NCBI GenBank assembly: GCA_946406115.1 | Contig: OX291555.1 | Coordinates: 10,372,001-10,436,000, forward strand | Length of the DNA stretch: 64,000 nt | From: Apoda limacodes | Lineage: Eukaryota; Arthropoda; Insecta; Lepidoptera; Limacodidae | Direction: 5' to 3' | Shown: in pieces, positions 22,318 to 37,300 of the stretch | Position numbering within the stretch: position 1 is the stretch's first letter | Layout of the letters: every line of letters starts with the position of its first letter | The notes under the pieces: model-generated | The model's input: the letters and a program-made list of their open reading frames with translations, nothing else | Told to the model about the DNA's origin: nothing | Database searches by the model: none | Translations under genes and position numbers: made by a program

Positions 22318-25300
22318 CTAAAAATTTATATTTTGATTTTCTTTGTTGACTCCAAATTGGTATTCGTCTTCAGTTTGGCCGGGTTGAGTGTCTGTGTCTT
22401 CGCCTTCGGTAAAATATGTGTCCAAGATCGCCAGAGCTTTTTTGTATATCTGTACACAACAAAAATATACATTCATTGGTTATTAGGAATTTGAAGTAAA
22501 AATAATGGTAACGCCATCTATTATCGAATAGCGAAACTAATCCTTCTATACATAACAATATTTTTTATCGGGATAAGCACGGTTTTTTATATTATAGATA
22601 AAATTTAATTCATACTCTAATATAATGAATGCTATAGTAATAGCTGGTTTAATAGCGTCAAATCGTGCAACTAGATAGTCACTGACTTCATGTAATCCTA
22701 GTATTATGTTTGAAGTGTATATCCTATGTAAAAACTCGAGAATATCACATTGTTTATTCCGGACACCCTCAAGCGCCACCAATGGACATTTCTGATTTCC
22801 TATTAGAACAAATCCAATTTGAAAAAAAATGCTACAGAAATATGCAACTAGTTATAAGCTATTTTTTTTACTTATATGCTATCTACAACTCCGTTACATT
22901 CCGTTGCAGCATCTTACCAGCCAATATTTCACTGCAAGGACTTAACGAACGAGAACGGAATATAGGAAAAACAGTCAGTAAGAATGTTCTGTACAGTTCT
23001 CAAAACTGCAAGCTGGAACAACGCAAGCTTTAATAAGTGGCAATTGAAATAGCGAGAGGAGTGCCATTTTCAGTCCGCATTAACCCTCACTTTCATTCCC
23101 ATGTGACACCGGTAAAACGACGTATATACATATTTCAGAATCCCAAAGAGCTGATTAAAGGTTGAAATTTTCCTTACCTGTTCGTTGTCGTGTCTTTGCA
23201 AAGCTTCGATTCTATCAAGAGCTCCAATTTCTTCAATCCGCATGCACAGAGCGTCCATCTGGCCGAATTTTACTGCGGCCTGAAAATAAATTACTTAGAA
23301 CCTAAATCTGTCCTTTTTAGGATATAGGTATTATGGGTTATTCCGAAATCAATCGAACATACTCATCAACATATAAATCTAACGTAAGAAACTGTTGATA
23401 AGTTGTTGTCGTGGGCCCATATTAATAGTCCTAATATCAACATCTTTTAGTTCCTTTTTTTTAAATGTAGTCCTTATTATTTTTAGTTAGTATTCAAGTT
23501 TTAAACATAACCTTCCCGCAGTCGCGTAAAAACATTACATTCATGTATCCATATAAATATTATAAAAGCAAAAGTAACTCTGTCTGTCTGCCTGTTTGTT
23601 ACCTCTTCTCGCTTAAACCGCTGTACCAATTAAGATAAAATTTTATCGACCGAAGCTACTTGAAAACGTCAAGTGTAAGTCTTTTTTTTCTATAATTGAG
23701 GATTTGCCATTGAAATCCTACACCGATAACAGAATTTAGGGCGGATAAAACCGTGGGCAAAAGCTAGTACGATATTAAAGTCTATGTATGACAAAAAAAG
23801 ATAGTTTCGTTTCCTAAAGTTTTAGGTTGTAGGTACCTGCAACAAGTTTGCTAGTCCATCCAGAACAACTAACACCGCCCTTTGGTCAGTCGACCCCAGT
23901 AAAGCACAGTATGGCTCCATAAATCCAGCGCATATGAGCGCATCCAGTTGTTCAGGTGTACCGCCCAAGCAGAGGTTTGTGATGGCCCAAGCTGCTTCCT
24001 TCTGGCATCTGCAATCAAATAACTTTTCTTATTACTGTTTTATTAAGGGCCCTTTAGCAGCTAACTGGCGCCGCATGTTTTAAAAATGTAATACATAGAA
24101 GTCATAACGCAAGTCATAAGCTACATTTACGTTTTGTATATGGCGTATATAAGAATTTAATGGCGGCCCTAGTTAGCTGCTATATGCGCCTTAACTTCTA
24201 GATCACAGAAAGGTATGTAATTGTTTTTCTTAGATTATAAAAATTATATCCAAGATATCATACATTTCATGATATTTTTGTATTTTTATAAAACTTTGTT
24301 CTATTTAATGATTTTTAAGGTTCTGTACCTTTAAGGCTATGACATACCCTAGCAAAAGCATGCCGTTTCGGTGTACAAAGACATATTACACTATTGAAGC
24401 ATACAAAGAGACACAGTTCAACGTACGACAGGCGCTAGCACGTGACCGCACGTTGAAAATCCCGATTTTCTGGGTTTTTTGTCGGTATGGAATTCAAATA
24501 TTAGAACTTCGAAATTCACTCGGCCATATTAATATTTATTTTATAAAAATGAGAATACTCTTAGTTTTCCTAACAATTTGAATTAAAGCCCAAAAAAAGA
24601 GTGTCAGAATTAATTTTTTTTCTAACTGTTTTAATAGCCAAATTATTTCGCTAATCCACTTAATTAAGTTTTGAACTATAACATATATTTTTTTCACGTC
24701 AAAAAATGTACTCAGGACTGTAACAAAATTAATTAAATTCTTGCCAACTTAACTCGTTTAGGTATGCCATTACCTTAAACGAAAAAAGCGAAACCCTTAT
24801 AAGGTCGGTATATCGATCTGTTAAGACCCCTTTTTAGGGTTCCGTACCCAAAGGGTAATTAGCGGAACCCCATTACTACTAAGACTTCGCTTTCCGTCGG
24901 TCGGTCTGTCACCAGACTGTATCTCATGAATCGTGAAAGTTAGACAGTTGAAATTTTAAAAAGATGTATTTCTGTTGCCGCTATAACAACAAATACTAAA
25001 AAACAGAATAAAATAAATATTTAAGGGGGCTCTCATATAACAAACGTGATTTTTTTGCTCGATATTGATAACGGCAACAGGTAGACGCTTGAAATGGTAA
25101 TGCCTTGGTATTATTAACGTGCTGTTTTTTGAGCACCTAATGTGCAAGAATCACCGATTACGTAATTTTAACCCTATTTCCGCTGAAATCGAACTTCCGC
25201 TGACACTATTTTTCTCACTGAGGTCCAATCAAATGTACTTGAGCGTCTGCGGAATCTGTGTTTACGTTTCATATTTGGTCTTCGCAAATATGACAGTGTT

Positions 25301-28300
25301 TTGCCAAGAGCTCTTTGAGTGACTTCCAATTCGTTTTCGTTTCATCCTAACACTGCTGTATAGGATTCTGTTCAATCCGCCAGCTCCTGTATACTTAAAA
25401 GATATTATTTCATTTTATGAGCAGTTCCAATCCTAATCTTCGTTCATATTCCTCGTCGTTAACATTCCTTCTTTGTTTTAGTTTACCTACCTATGACAAG
25501 TACAAGTACGTATAGCGCGCGCACCACGCCAGTATGTAGGTCAACTTCTATACAAACCTCAGATCACAGAATTTTAACGCAAAAATCGGTTACACGAGAC
25601 ATGTGCGTCGCCCGCTAACCGCGATTAGACTCGCTAATTGCGAGCTGTGCGGCGGGCGACCTCTAGATACTTTGCCTCTGATAATTTTTGTTACTACCCC
25701 AAGGTTGTCTGGAAGAAATCGCTTTTAAGAGGTAAGATCATCTAATTGTATACTTTTGTTGACCTGAATTATCTGCCTGTGAACATGAAAACATGATGAT
25801 GATGTGAAGCATTAATCCATCAATGAACGTCAACGCAATCCATATATACGGCCATTTATCGTACGAATTTACGTCAACGCAATCCATATATACGGTCATT
25901 TATCGTAGGAACACTCGGCTGTTTTTTATTTTCAAGCAACCATAATGCCTGTGGCTTATCTTAACAACTGCTGTCTTATGATAAGAGCCATAACAGAAGG
26001 TGGAGCTCAAAAAAATTTGCCACTAGTCATCCATCCAATGACTAACCACACCGAACATTGCTTAACTGGCCAACTTTTAAAACCTACTCAAGCTACAAGC
26101 TCCTTAGTTATGTAATACGCAATAACGTGATAGTAATTGTTATTTTTGTTAACAGGCAAAAGTAAAAGTCAACCGTGTTTATTTCTGTGTAAACAAATAA
26201 AATTGTAACTATTTCATTGCATTGCTTTTAAATGACAGGTACCTCGGTTTTTTTTTAAACAGCGCCATCTATTGTCAAGTTGCTTAATAACGCCACCTAT
26301 TGTCAAATAGCTTTAGTGTTGCTCATTACTACTCGCCAATTGATGTCAGGAAGAGTCATACTTTTCAGTTTATCATTGTCTGAAAACACGGATAAAACGA
26401 CGTTTTCTAAAACGCTAGCTAGATCGATTTATTATCCCCGAAACCCGCTGCATAATAAATTTCATGAAAATCGTTGGAGCCGTTTTCGAGATTCAGATTA
26501 TATATCCATATATACAAGAATTGCTCGTTTAAAGGTATTAGATTTACAACTAGCCGAGTAAAAATAGGTATTTGGTTTTCAAATACAGTTTGATGGTTTT
26601 GAAATGAACATATCAATTGTTATCTATACTGATTATGGCAAAGTAAAGAATAGGTACCAGTTCAAAAATAGCCCCGAAGGGAGTTTTCTAAAACTATTTT
26701 AGTAAATTCCAAAATTTGATTTGGACCAAGATAAGGCCATTTATTAATTTTTTATTAAAAAAATTTTTAGACTATTTGTATGGCGGAATATAAACAAAAT
26801 TATAGTAAATTAATACTTCTCAATAGAGTTCAAAAATCACTTCTAAAATACTTTTTTTCAGTCTTTTGACTTGGTCATCTTTAGTTACAACAGTTTTTAT
26901 ACTATTTAGGTAAAATCACATCCAAATGTCAATTCGAGAACAATAGTATACATTATACCTAATAAATTTATTCCTTAAACACTAATTACATGGAACGTAA
27001 ATCACAGCTCTTATACAAAAACATGCAGTTTTCACTGTTTGAAAGTTTTGTTTTAGTTTCATTCGGAAATAGTTTTAGAAGTTGACAAAACAAGCATATC
27101 AACTCCTTCTGAAAGTAATTGTACCTGTATTGGCTGCGATAACTTAAATTACTTTTAATCTCTATCATCTAATTAGAATTGTGTGTAATTAAAAAAATAT
27201 TAATAACAAAAAACGGGCCAAGTGCTAGTCTGGCTTGCGCACCGAGGGTTCTGTACAAACTTATTATATATAGATAATTCTTCCATCATGAGATCAAATA
27301 TCATAGGTTTATGCCTTAATTATCAGTTCTTGGATTTTTTTCTATATTTTTGATGTGACTTCTTGCTTCTTGCCAAGTTTCATGATTCTAGGACCTAGAA
27401 TCTAGGTCAATGGGTAGTACCCCATAGGTTTTAATTTATTTGTGGCACAATATGCGACAAAAATGATCGTATTTCAAAGCATATTTTCATTCTTCATTGA
27501 CTTAAAAGCTTTTTTACCACTTTAAATGACCATAGACCTTGATATTTGATATTAATTTCAACATGATACCTCCACACGTCCTTGAGTAAAAAGGGTCTTG
27601 GCAGACAGACGGACAAACTTTTTTTTATGTGTTATAACGACAAATTCACGAATTACGGAAGACCTTGCCTTGCGTAAGATTTCATGATTTCTAGAACGGG
27701 AAGTACCCCATAGGTTTTGATTTATTTGTAAATGCCAAAAGTCATCAGTAGACTCTTCGAAAGTTTTTGCAATACATTTAAATAAATGTTTTGAGGTAGA
27801 TGAGGAAGACCAAGAAATTAAAATCAAAGAAAAGAGAAACTTAAAAGATAATAAATTGTTTTATAGTACACTCAGGAAAATAAGAAAAAAGCCAAGTCTT
27901 TATATTGGTATACCTAAAAAATTGTATTTTAATTGACATCATACAAGAACACACAAGAATACCTGAGGAAAACATATTGGTGTTTAAAAAAAATAAGACT
28001 GAATACTTCATTTATTGAGCTTGAGAATGAATTTGCAATACAATATGCACATGGAATCAAAATATTTGAACAAGTTATACCAATACTAGCCCAAGCTTTC
28101 AAGACATTTATTATAGCACAGAACAACACTTCAGTGATGCAAAATTTACCAATTCCATTTAGAAATAAATTATCTAAACAATAAAAAACAATCTGTGTTT
28201 GCTATTAAAAGATTAGAAAATATTGATACATTACTTAAACAGGGAGTAATAAATGATTTCATTTAGATCACTGTTTATTATATGAAACATAACGAAATAT

Positions 28301-31300
28301 TAATGAGTTGAAAAAATTAAGGAACCATATTGAAAAAGTAACAGGTTGTTTAAGAAAATTCATGATTTTAGCAGTCCACATATGTATGTGTGTTTCAAAA
28401 TTCGCATTAATTTATTTATTTATGTATGCATTTATCTATATTATGTACGTTTGAATATGTTAGTATTAATATAATGCATAACCGCATACTATATATTAGG
28501 TTCATGTATCACTACATTTATGTTAAAATAATTCTGATTTGAACCCCCCATTCAACCTTTCTGCATGTTCCGAAGTTGGCTGGCAGATAATACCTGTGGC
28601 ATTAATTACACCTATTGTGATTTTATTGCAAGTACTAAGCAATGAAAATGTTTAGTCTCAAGATAAACTCAAATTTGGTTCATAACCATATATGTATGTT
28701 TGTCCTGTACGGGAATTGAAGCCACACCCCTTGGCAGGCAGCCACTTCTACCTGTGATGAATATATTCGTTGATGAAGTAGAGGTTACTACTAATAAAGC
28801 CACGGAGCAGCAAACTTAATGATATTAACTTACCTAATCTCTTCCTTGTCAACGACTTCAACCAAACGCACCAATATTCCCTTATCAATGGCTCTCTGTA
28901 TTTGGGACTGAGTGCCAGCCAGTATATTGCTGACTGCCCAAGCAGCTTCCTTCATGAGCGAGGGTTTGCCGCACCGGAGAAGTGTTGCTAGGTAGTCCAG
29001 ACAGCCTGAGTCTAGGCAACGGTCCGTCTGGAAATGAATTCCAAGATATAGATTATGAAGAACACCCGTTTAAATAACTTATGTTCTCTGAAAAACTTGT
29101 AAACAGAATTTCTTAATATAATTTTACATAACATATGAAGCTTAATGTTTTTTAGAACGCATGTTTAAAAAGTAAGAAGTAGTTAAAACACAAGAGCGAC
29201 TGTGGAGACTATAGCTATAGAGAGAAAAACCACTAAGATATGGAATCCTATTAATTAATGCTACAGAACATTAAAATCATTATAATGCTAAAAGCGATAT
29301 ATTTAAATGTGTTACCTGGACGTCTGATCCAGTAAGCATATTTCCGACAGCTCTTAAGGCAGGAGTTCGAACTGCTGGGGACTTATGGTCCAACAGTTTG
29401 ATGAGTCGAACTAACAGTTTTGGTGTGTTTTGGACTTCCTCGATTCTTTCATCCGGGCCATCTGTTAAATAGGATAAGGCCCAACACGCGTCCGCTAAAA
29501 ATTTAAAAAAGTATTTCAAAAATATATTTAACAGTAAATAAAAAGTAAGCTGTTGCTAGGAGCCGGGAAGAAGTATTATTACTTATCTATTAATTAATTT
29601 ATTATGAATTAGGGATAACTGACAGCTACATATTACTGCAATTTTACCAATATTACAATAAAAAAATATTTAATATTTTACATGACCCTATTTTACCATA
29701 TTTAGATCAACTTGAATAAAGCATACAGTCAACTACGTTTTTACAAGGACAAAATGGACAAAACATTCGTTAATTTTAATCATAAATAATAAAAACAACA
29801 AGGGTCCTAAAACGGAACCCTGGGGAACACTCGACGTTATTTGTATAGTATTGGATGCATAACCACTAATGGTAACTGTGGGTTCGATTCGAAATATTAG
29901 TTATAAAAAACAATTTGAATTAAAGCTCAAAAATAGCGACGTTTTTTTTTATAACTGTTAAATAGCCAATAATTATATTATTAACAAATCCACTGAATTA
30001 AGGATTGAAAACTTGTTTAGGTATGCCATCACCTTAATAAAATTCATAAGTTTCGTAACTCTTGATCGTTTTTTCACAAAACCATGTTGCTCGGTTGATA
30101 AAATTGTAAATGCCTGTGTAAATTGCATTGCGTACTAAGCTTTCAAAAATCTTCGATAACGCAGAAGGAATGATATAGGCCGGTAATTTTCAATAATAGC
30201 CCGTTTACCCCCGTGGTTATTATGCCTCTATGTTCACGGCCGTAGACTTTTCTCATCAAGCATTCTGAGAATGCATCTCTCAAGAACAACAGAACGGATT
30301 CAGCACTAGTCATTCGCGATTTCTCTCGCAATCACGCCGCGTCGTTTTTGTGTCTGCCGCGAGCCACTGTACATGGGACAAGCACGCTTGTAAATGGAGT
30401 AAGATCTATAATCTATGTGCAGGGATAACGGTTGAATAAAGATCTTCTACTACCTTTATACTGTGCAATTGGTTAGACGAAAAGATATAAACACTGTTCA
30501 CCCGATTTAGATCAAAATGTATTACTAAACCCGCGCTAAGTTATTGGATTCTAACGGCACCTTGATCGACTTTTTATACTGGAGGTAATAATTTGTTCGG
30601 CCGTGAAGATGGCGCGTACAACTGTGCCAAAATATCTGGAGCTCGCTAAATTCAATCGTGGTAAGCTCGTAATAAATAGTAATTAGAACTCTTTGATTAT
30701 AGAATGCTTGTTTGTTCATATGAAACAGTTATACTTGCAGGAAGTTTGAAATTTTCCAGGATATGGTAGCATATGTCCTTCTCAGTCTCTTCAAGTATCC
30801 CTGTGCCAAATTGCAGTTAAATCGGATACTTAGTGGCGACGTAAAAAAAGGGCACATAAACTCATTTTCACATTTATAATATAATATTCCATAGTCCATA
30901 ATACAATAAAAGGTACTTGTTACTGGAAAAAAACTCACCTAGCACATCTTGATCTAATATTTCTAGCAGTTCAGATATAAATGGTAGCGCAGGAGCAACA
31001 AGCTCAAACTTCACCAGTGGGTTTTTGTTCCTGAAAAGAAAAAACCGAATTTTATCTTAAGACAAAAACAGAGTTCATATTTATAAGAAAGTAAATTCAT
31101 CCTTTTTTAACTTAATTTAACATAATCTTTTTTTTTTTTTCTTCTTTCAGAGAAGAACGTTTAGGGGTATCACGTAAAGTGTGACAAAGGCAAATTTTTA
31201 TACAAAAATTAGGGAAATAGCGTGACTAGGTAAGAGGGGGTGGAGTGGCTTAGGTAGAGTATAATAATTTCCGAGCATTTTATATGGATGGTTTCTTGTG

Positions 31301-34300
31301 TGTTATGGCAGTCTCACCATCTGTTTCACCATAACTACATTATGAACTCCTCTGGTCACCTCCTACAGGGGATAAAGACAGTAACATTTAACACAATCCT
31401 CATAATATTGCCTGTTTATGTAATTACATGCAAAATACACACCTGCAAAAATTACTGTAAGTCCAAACTGCAGTCCTCAGTTGACTCGGAGTAGCATTGG
31501 GATGCAATGAGGGCAGTAAAGCAGGCAAAGCCCCTTGGGACAGTACCACATCCCTAGGAGCAGCCCCATCACCTGCAATGTTTCCTAGAGCCCATATACT
31601 TTGTTCTGCTACCACCCCTCCGCGAGACAACAGTGTTACGAATTTTGGAATAGCACCCCCCTGCAGAAAAAAAATAATAGATGGATAAAAAAACTGATCA
31701 AGTGCAAGCTGGACTGGCACACAAAAAATTCCGTATCACTTCACAATATAAATTGAAACACTATTTTGTAAATTTTCTTTTTAAGACATAAAGGACAAGC
31801 AAAAAACAAATAAAAATTTACAAGTCAAGTTCTATTAAATTATAAAACACATGTCTCATTATAAAAAAAATTAAAACCAGTGAACAGCGAGACAAACTCA
31901 AAAAAATTTACATGTACACAATTATTTATATTATTGTTTCAATACTGATTGTATACTTGTTTTAAGTTTTCAACAAAGCATTGTTTTATTCAAATTCAAT
32001 TACATTTATTCAATTTAGGCTACAATAATTGAGCACTTATGAATGTCACTACGCCATTGGTTCGTAAATCTATAGGGCGGGAGACCTTGTACTGAGAAGA
32101 ACCGGCAAGAGCATTTCTTTTCTTCCTTTCTCTTACAGCGTCCACTCAAAATGTCGAAAAATGCTCTCCCTATCATAGAAGGACACTTTCCATTACAAAC
32201 ATGAAATGCACAAGCACAACATAAAAGTATCTAATTATAAAATATAAAAAAAAGACAGTTTATGTATTCATGAGGAATAATCAATGTCTTACAGTATTGA
32301 TAAACAAAACAAAAAGACTAAATACTAGGATACAAAGAAGTTTGCAAGAGCAGACCAGCCTCCACAGGCGGCACCCGTTCACGAGTATGACACATGAATC
32401 AGCCATCGCTTCGCTCAACCATGTTTTAGGGAAAGTAACGACCCGACACACACGCCATCATCGCAGAGACAATTTGAGAGAGCATGACACACTCAAGCAA
32501 CTCCAATAGAACTTCGATTGTACTAGTTACAATGTGTGTAGTAAAGGAACAAAATATAAGAGGAGTAGAATGGAAGGTTCGTAATGCTTTACTGCCGAGA
32601 ATAACCGGCAATAAACTCAGCAGTTAATCTTTTAAACATCATATAAAAATACAATATAGCCTTACACTAGGTTGTAACATAATATACAATGTTTTAATTT
32701 AAAAAAATATTTCTATTGCCCCAATACAAATACAAATCAATTAAATTCTAATTTTTCCAAGCATTTTTATCATTTATGTATTCATCAATTTTGTAATAGC
32801 TTTTTTTCATTAAACTATCTTTGACATAAATTTTAAATTAATTTGAGGGTAAAGTAACCACATGTTCTGGAATTTTATTTTAGAAAAATATACTTTGTAT
32901 TGCGAAAGAGCTATGTACCTTCTGAAGACGACATTTTGGAACTAACAATTTATCCTTATTCCTTGTATTAACACTGTGTAGATCACTATTTTTACCAAAT
33001 AAGTGACAATTTTTGCGCACATACATTATAAATATTAATTTCCCTAAATAGTTCCCTAAGAGAAATTCGAGGTCCTAATTTATAGATTGACCGTACTTAA
33101 ACTCTCTTTTGCAAAATAAAGACTGTATCAATATCAGCTGACTAACCCCAAAGCAAGATGCCAAGACATGACGGAATGGAAATAGCTAAAGTAGACCAAG
33201 CGAGCAGTGTCAACATCTGTAAGCTGCCTAACTTTCCTAACTGCATAGGCAGCTGAACTAAGTTTCCCTGCAAGAACTGAAATGTGAGGGTCCTACTGCA
33301 GCCTATTGTCTAATGTAATACCTAGAAGCACTGTTGAGTCTAATAGTTCCATTTCTTCTCCGTTTAGTGATAATTTTGTGCTTATGTTTCTAACATTTGG
33401 CATCATACATTTTAAACACTTAGTCTTTTTCGCATTAAGAAGTAAGTTATTTGCCGTAAACCACTAAAGAACCTGAGAAAGCGCACTACTTACGTCGTCA
33501 AAATTAGTTTTATTTCTGTCAACTTTAAATAAAGAGAAGTGTCATTGGCAAATAGTTCAATCTTGCAAAGCTTCTCCACAAAGAAAGGCAAGTCATTTAT
33601 GCAAATTAAAAATAGAAAAGGACCTAGAATAGAACCTTGAGGAACTCCTAATTTTACTTATAAGCCATTAGATTTTACTTCATTGATTTGAACCTTCTGC
33701 ATTCTATTACTCAAATATGAGCGGATTAGCTCAAGAGCCAAGTCTGCAATACCATAATGTCAGTTTTCGTATAAGAGTTTCATTTTGAACGCAGTTGAAT
33801 GCCTTTGATAGATCACAGAAGATACCAATAGCATTTTGTGACTGTTCCCAAGCGCCAAATATATGTTGTATAAGGGCAACACGTGCGTCAGTATTACTTT
33901 AAATAGTTGTGTTTCTTGACAACTCTTTTCAGCAGAAATAGATTGTATTGATGATTCAAAAGTGTTCTCAGGAACCTACTTGAATGAATATAATTCAATT
34001 GACTGAATATTATTCAATTGACTGAATGAAATTTCCTCTATATATAACTTTTTGTTGATTTGACTTACATTTATAACAGCCATAGTGTGGTCGTGCGTAC
34101 CAGACGCGATATTAGTGAGGGCCCAAGCCGCTTCAAATTGTAGATCAGGACTGTAATAAACAAGTAATGTTACAAAAACTATAAGATGGAATGACATATG
34201 GTCACTATTTAGTTTATACTAACTAGTTAACGTTAAATCTAGCAACAAAACATTCTTTCTTCGAAACAATGTCTTCTGAACAATACAGCAGACATAGAAG

Positions 34301-37300
34301 CATAATAATAAAGTATTTCGGGTGGAGTCAATTTTAAAAGATATTCATATTAACTGATGTCATACAATATTTTTACATGTCAATAAATAATATTACGGCC
34401 GTATACTTGGTTTCTACATATGTATGTAAGTTCAATCTTTCGTAACCGCTTAGTTTGGTCCACGCCTGAACATAAGCCTTCTCTATGGCGCGCCATTACT
34501 CGCGGTCTTCTGCCTTCCAAATTCAGCCACCCTTATAAAGTTTTCACTCTATCAGACTGGTGGGTTTCCCACGCTTTGCCTTTCGGTATGTGGTCACAAC
34601 TCCAGGACGGAATTGCGCCATTGTCTATTATACATTCGACAGACGTGGCCCACGGCCACTTCAGCAAAAAAAGTATAAATTATTATTGTCTAGCTACAAA
34701 CTGTTAGAATCAAGTGAAATGAATTTAGTGAACAGTGCTTACCAATCATCTCTATCTAAGGCATCAACCAAAGGTTTGATGACTCCAGCTACTACCATTT
34801 GAGTTATAGGGGGATTTTGCTCACGAGAGAGCATACGACGTGCAGCGCGCGCGAAAGTGGTCTTGACTCCAAGTTCTGGAGATTTCAGCCCTGAAATAAA
34901 TATGGAATTTTTTGGGGAATACTTTATTGAAGTAATAAAATAAATTTGGCTGTTTGTCATATATAATTTAAAACATCAACTGTTTAAAAAAAGAAATAAA
35001 GAAAGAAAGATAAATGTTTATTCATTGATAAATAAAGACATACATTTATCAGGAGTGTAGAACAATATAGATGTCTCCATACCAATGAAATGGCCTGTGA
35101 CTCAGCATTTATGTGAGCCTAAATCTCATATACTGATTTTCAGTCTGGGCCACACTTTCAGCAATACTCAGTGTTATTTACAATACTTATATTAAAGAAA
35201 AGAAACAACAACTTCTTTAAGCTCTAAGAAGGCTTGTAAATATTTGTGAAGCATATGCAGCTCTTCACGGGCTTCAATACAATACCAAAAAAAGTGAAGT
35301 GATGGTATTTAAGGCGGGTAATAAACCCATTCTGAACCGCCACCAGTCTTGCTATGTGGAGCTCACCTACGCAGGGTTATTGAGTTTAAATACCTAGGTA
35401 ATTGGGTCACTGAAAACCTTTGTGACGACCTAGATATTGAGAAAGAGCAGAGAGCATTGACCATCAAATGCAACATGCTGGCTCGCAGGTTTGCATTTTG
35501 TACTGCCTAAGGCTTGCTTTCAGTCCTTTTACGCGTGCAGCCTGTGGGTCAGATACACACAAAAAGCCTACAATGCTCTCCGTGTACAGTATAATAATGG
35601 GTTTCGGGTTTTGTTGGGCCTGCCTCGCCACTGCAGTGCAATGGAGATGTTTGCCGCGTCGCAGATAGATGGCTTTCATGCTATCATACGGAAAAGAGTC
35701 GCGTCCCTGATGTACTGAGTAAGGGGTAGCACCAACACCATAATAAAAACGATTGTTAACAAACCGGACTGCGTCATGCTGAAGCACTGGATGATACTGC
35801 ATTTTAAAACTGCAATTCCTAGTGTTTCAGTTTGGCACAGATATAATTATAAGTAAAATGTTTAATGTAGTCAAATATAAATTGTATACTAACATAGAAT
35901 AAGTAAAATACTAACAAATTTTTATGGACACGTGTAGACTGAAATAAAGTGATTTTTATTATTATTATCTCTTTATTCATTTTTATTCTTAAATTTAAAG
36001 TTTTTTACAATATAGTATAAAAAAAAAAACATATATTATAAAAAACTTAAAAACTAGAGTGGCGCCGGCAGCGAGGCAAGGTCCAAACTACCGGTGGTCA
36101 GGGCTGCAGACTAAGGAACCTCGTGCCGTTTCAAAGATCACTGCTTTCTGCATCCTACCCTTGAGCCCACTTTCCAGCGAGAGCTTCTTGAGATGTTGGT
36201 TGAGGCTCTTTGCTATCAAGCCGTTTGCCGAAACGACCATCGGGACAATGATCGTCGAATCAACATCCCACATGGCGGTTACCTCGTGAGCCAGATCAAG
36301 TTACTTGCTGAGCTTTTCCTTTTCTGCCTTCACTAGGTCCTCGTCATGTGGTATTTACCACATGGCGGTTACCTTGTGAGCCAGATCAAGTTACTTGCTG
36401 AGCTTTTCCTTTTCCGCCTTCACGAGGTCCTCGTCATGTGATATTGACGAGCATCGCCTTGGGCTGGGATAGGTCGACCAACACGATATCAGGCTTGTTG
36501 CAAACAATAATCCTGTCCGTGATGATAGAGCGAGCCCAGTAGAGCAATGCACGACCATTTTCGAGAACTGGCACTGGCGTGTACTGATAGTACGGCACCT
36601 CAGATTCGAAAAGTCCATACTGAAGCACAAGTTGCTGGTGAATGATCCATTATTATTATTATTTTTATTATTATGTATCATTTTAAGATATTTTTTTTCT
36701 TTTTTTTTGTATTTACAAAAACAAAAATATATCACATATAATAGTCTGGTCGAGAAGTGAGTTTTCTGCGAAAAATAGAACAAATTTAAAAATATGGGGT
36801 TTGGTTTTTTGGATTCAGAATTTTATTCTAAAAACGGGGTATTTTGGAATTTTTTTGCTATTAAATATTGCAATTGTTATTAACAAAAAACGAAAAGAGA
36901 AAAAGGTGGTCTCCGTTTTTTAACAATAACTTCAAAAATATTAAAAAAAGCTCTATTTTAAAAAAAGATTCTAAAACAGGATAAAATTTCATAAAAAAAG
37001 TCTCGACTCCCGAAATTGTAGTGCCATTATTTATAATTTTAATTTAACGTTGAAAATAGCGTTCCGCGCTGCAGTTTCAACGTTGTGACATCGCCGCCAA
37101 ACAAACTAAGCGTCAGAAAATATTTTTTTTATAATATTTATTATCAATATAAAAATTTGAATAAATTATAGTATCATTTAGACACTTGAAGGAATACAAT
37201 CCAGTTTACAAAAAATTTTTAACTTGATTTTTGTTTAACTAATCCAATTGTTAATTAAGTTATTTTTCATGAACTTAGGATAACATAAAATTTATCATAA

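Noticed and set aside
24339..24581. 80-codon ORF in an importin intron
   Set aside because: No motif seen. It lies between a MITE and a GTTCCGTAC repeat and has a normal chance length.
25600..25660. Short GC-rich near-palindrome 'gtcgcccgc ... gcgggcgac'
   Set aside because: The arms are only ~9 bp. Checked as a possible tRNA and it has no cloverleaf or A/B boxes.
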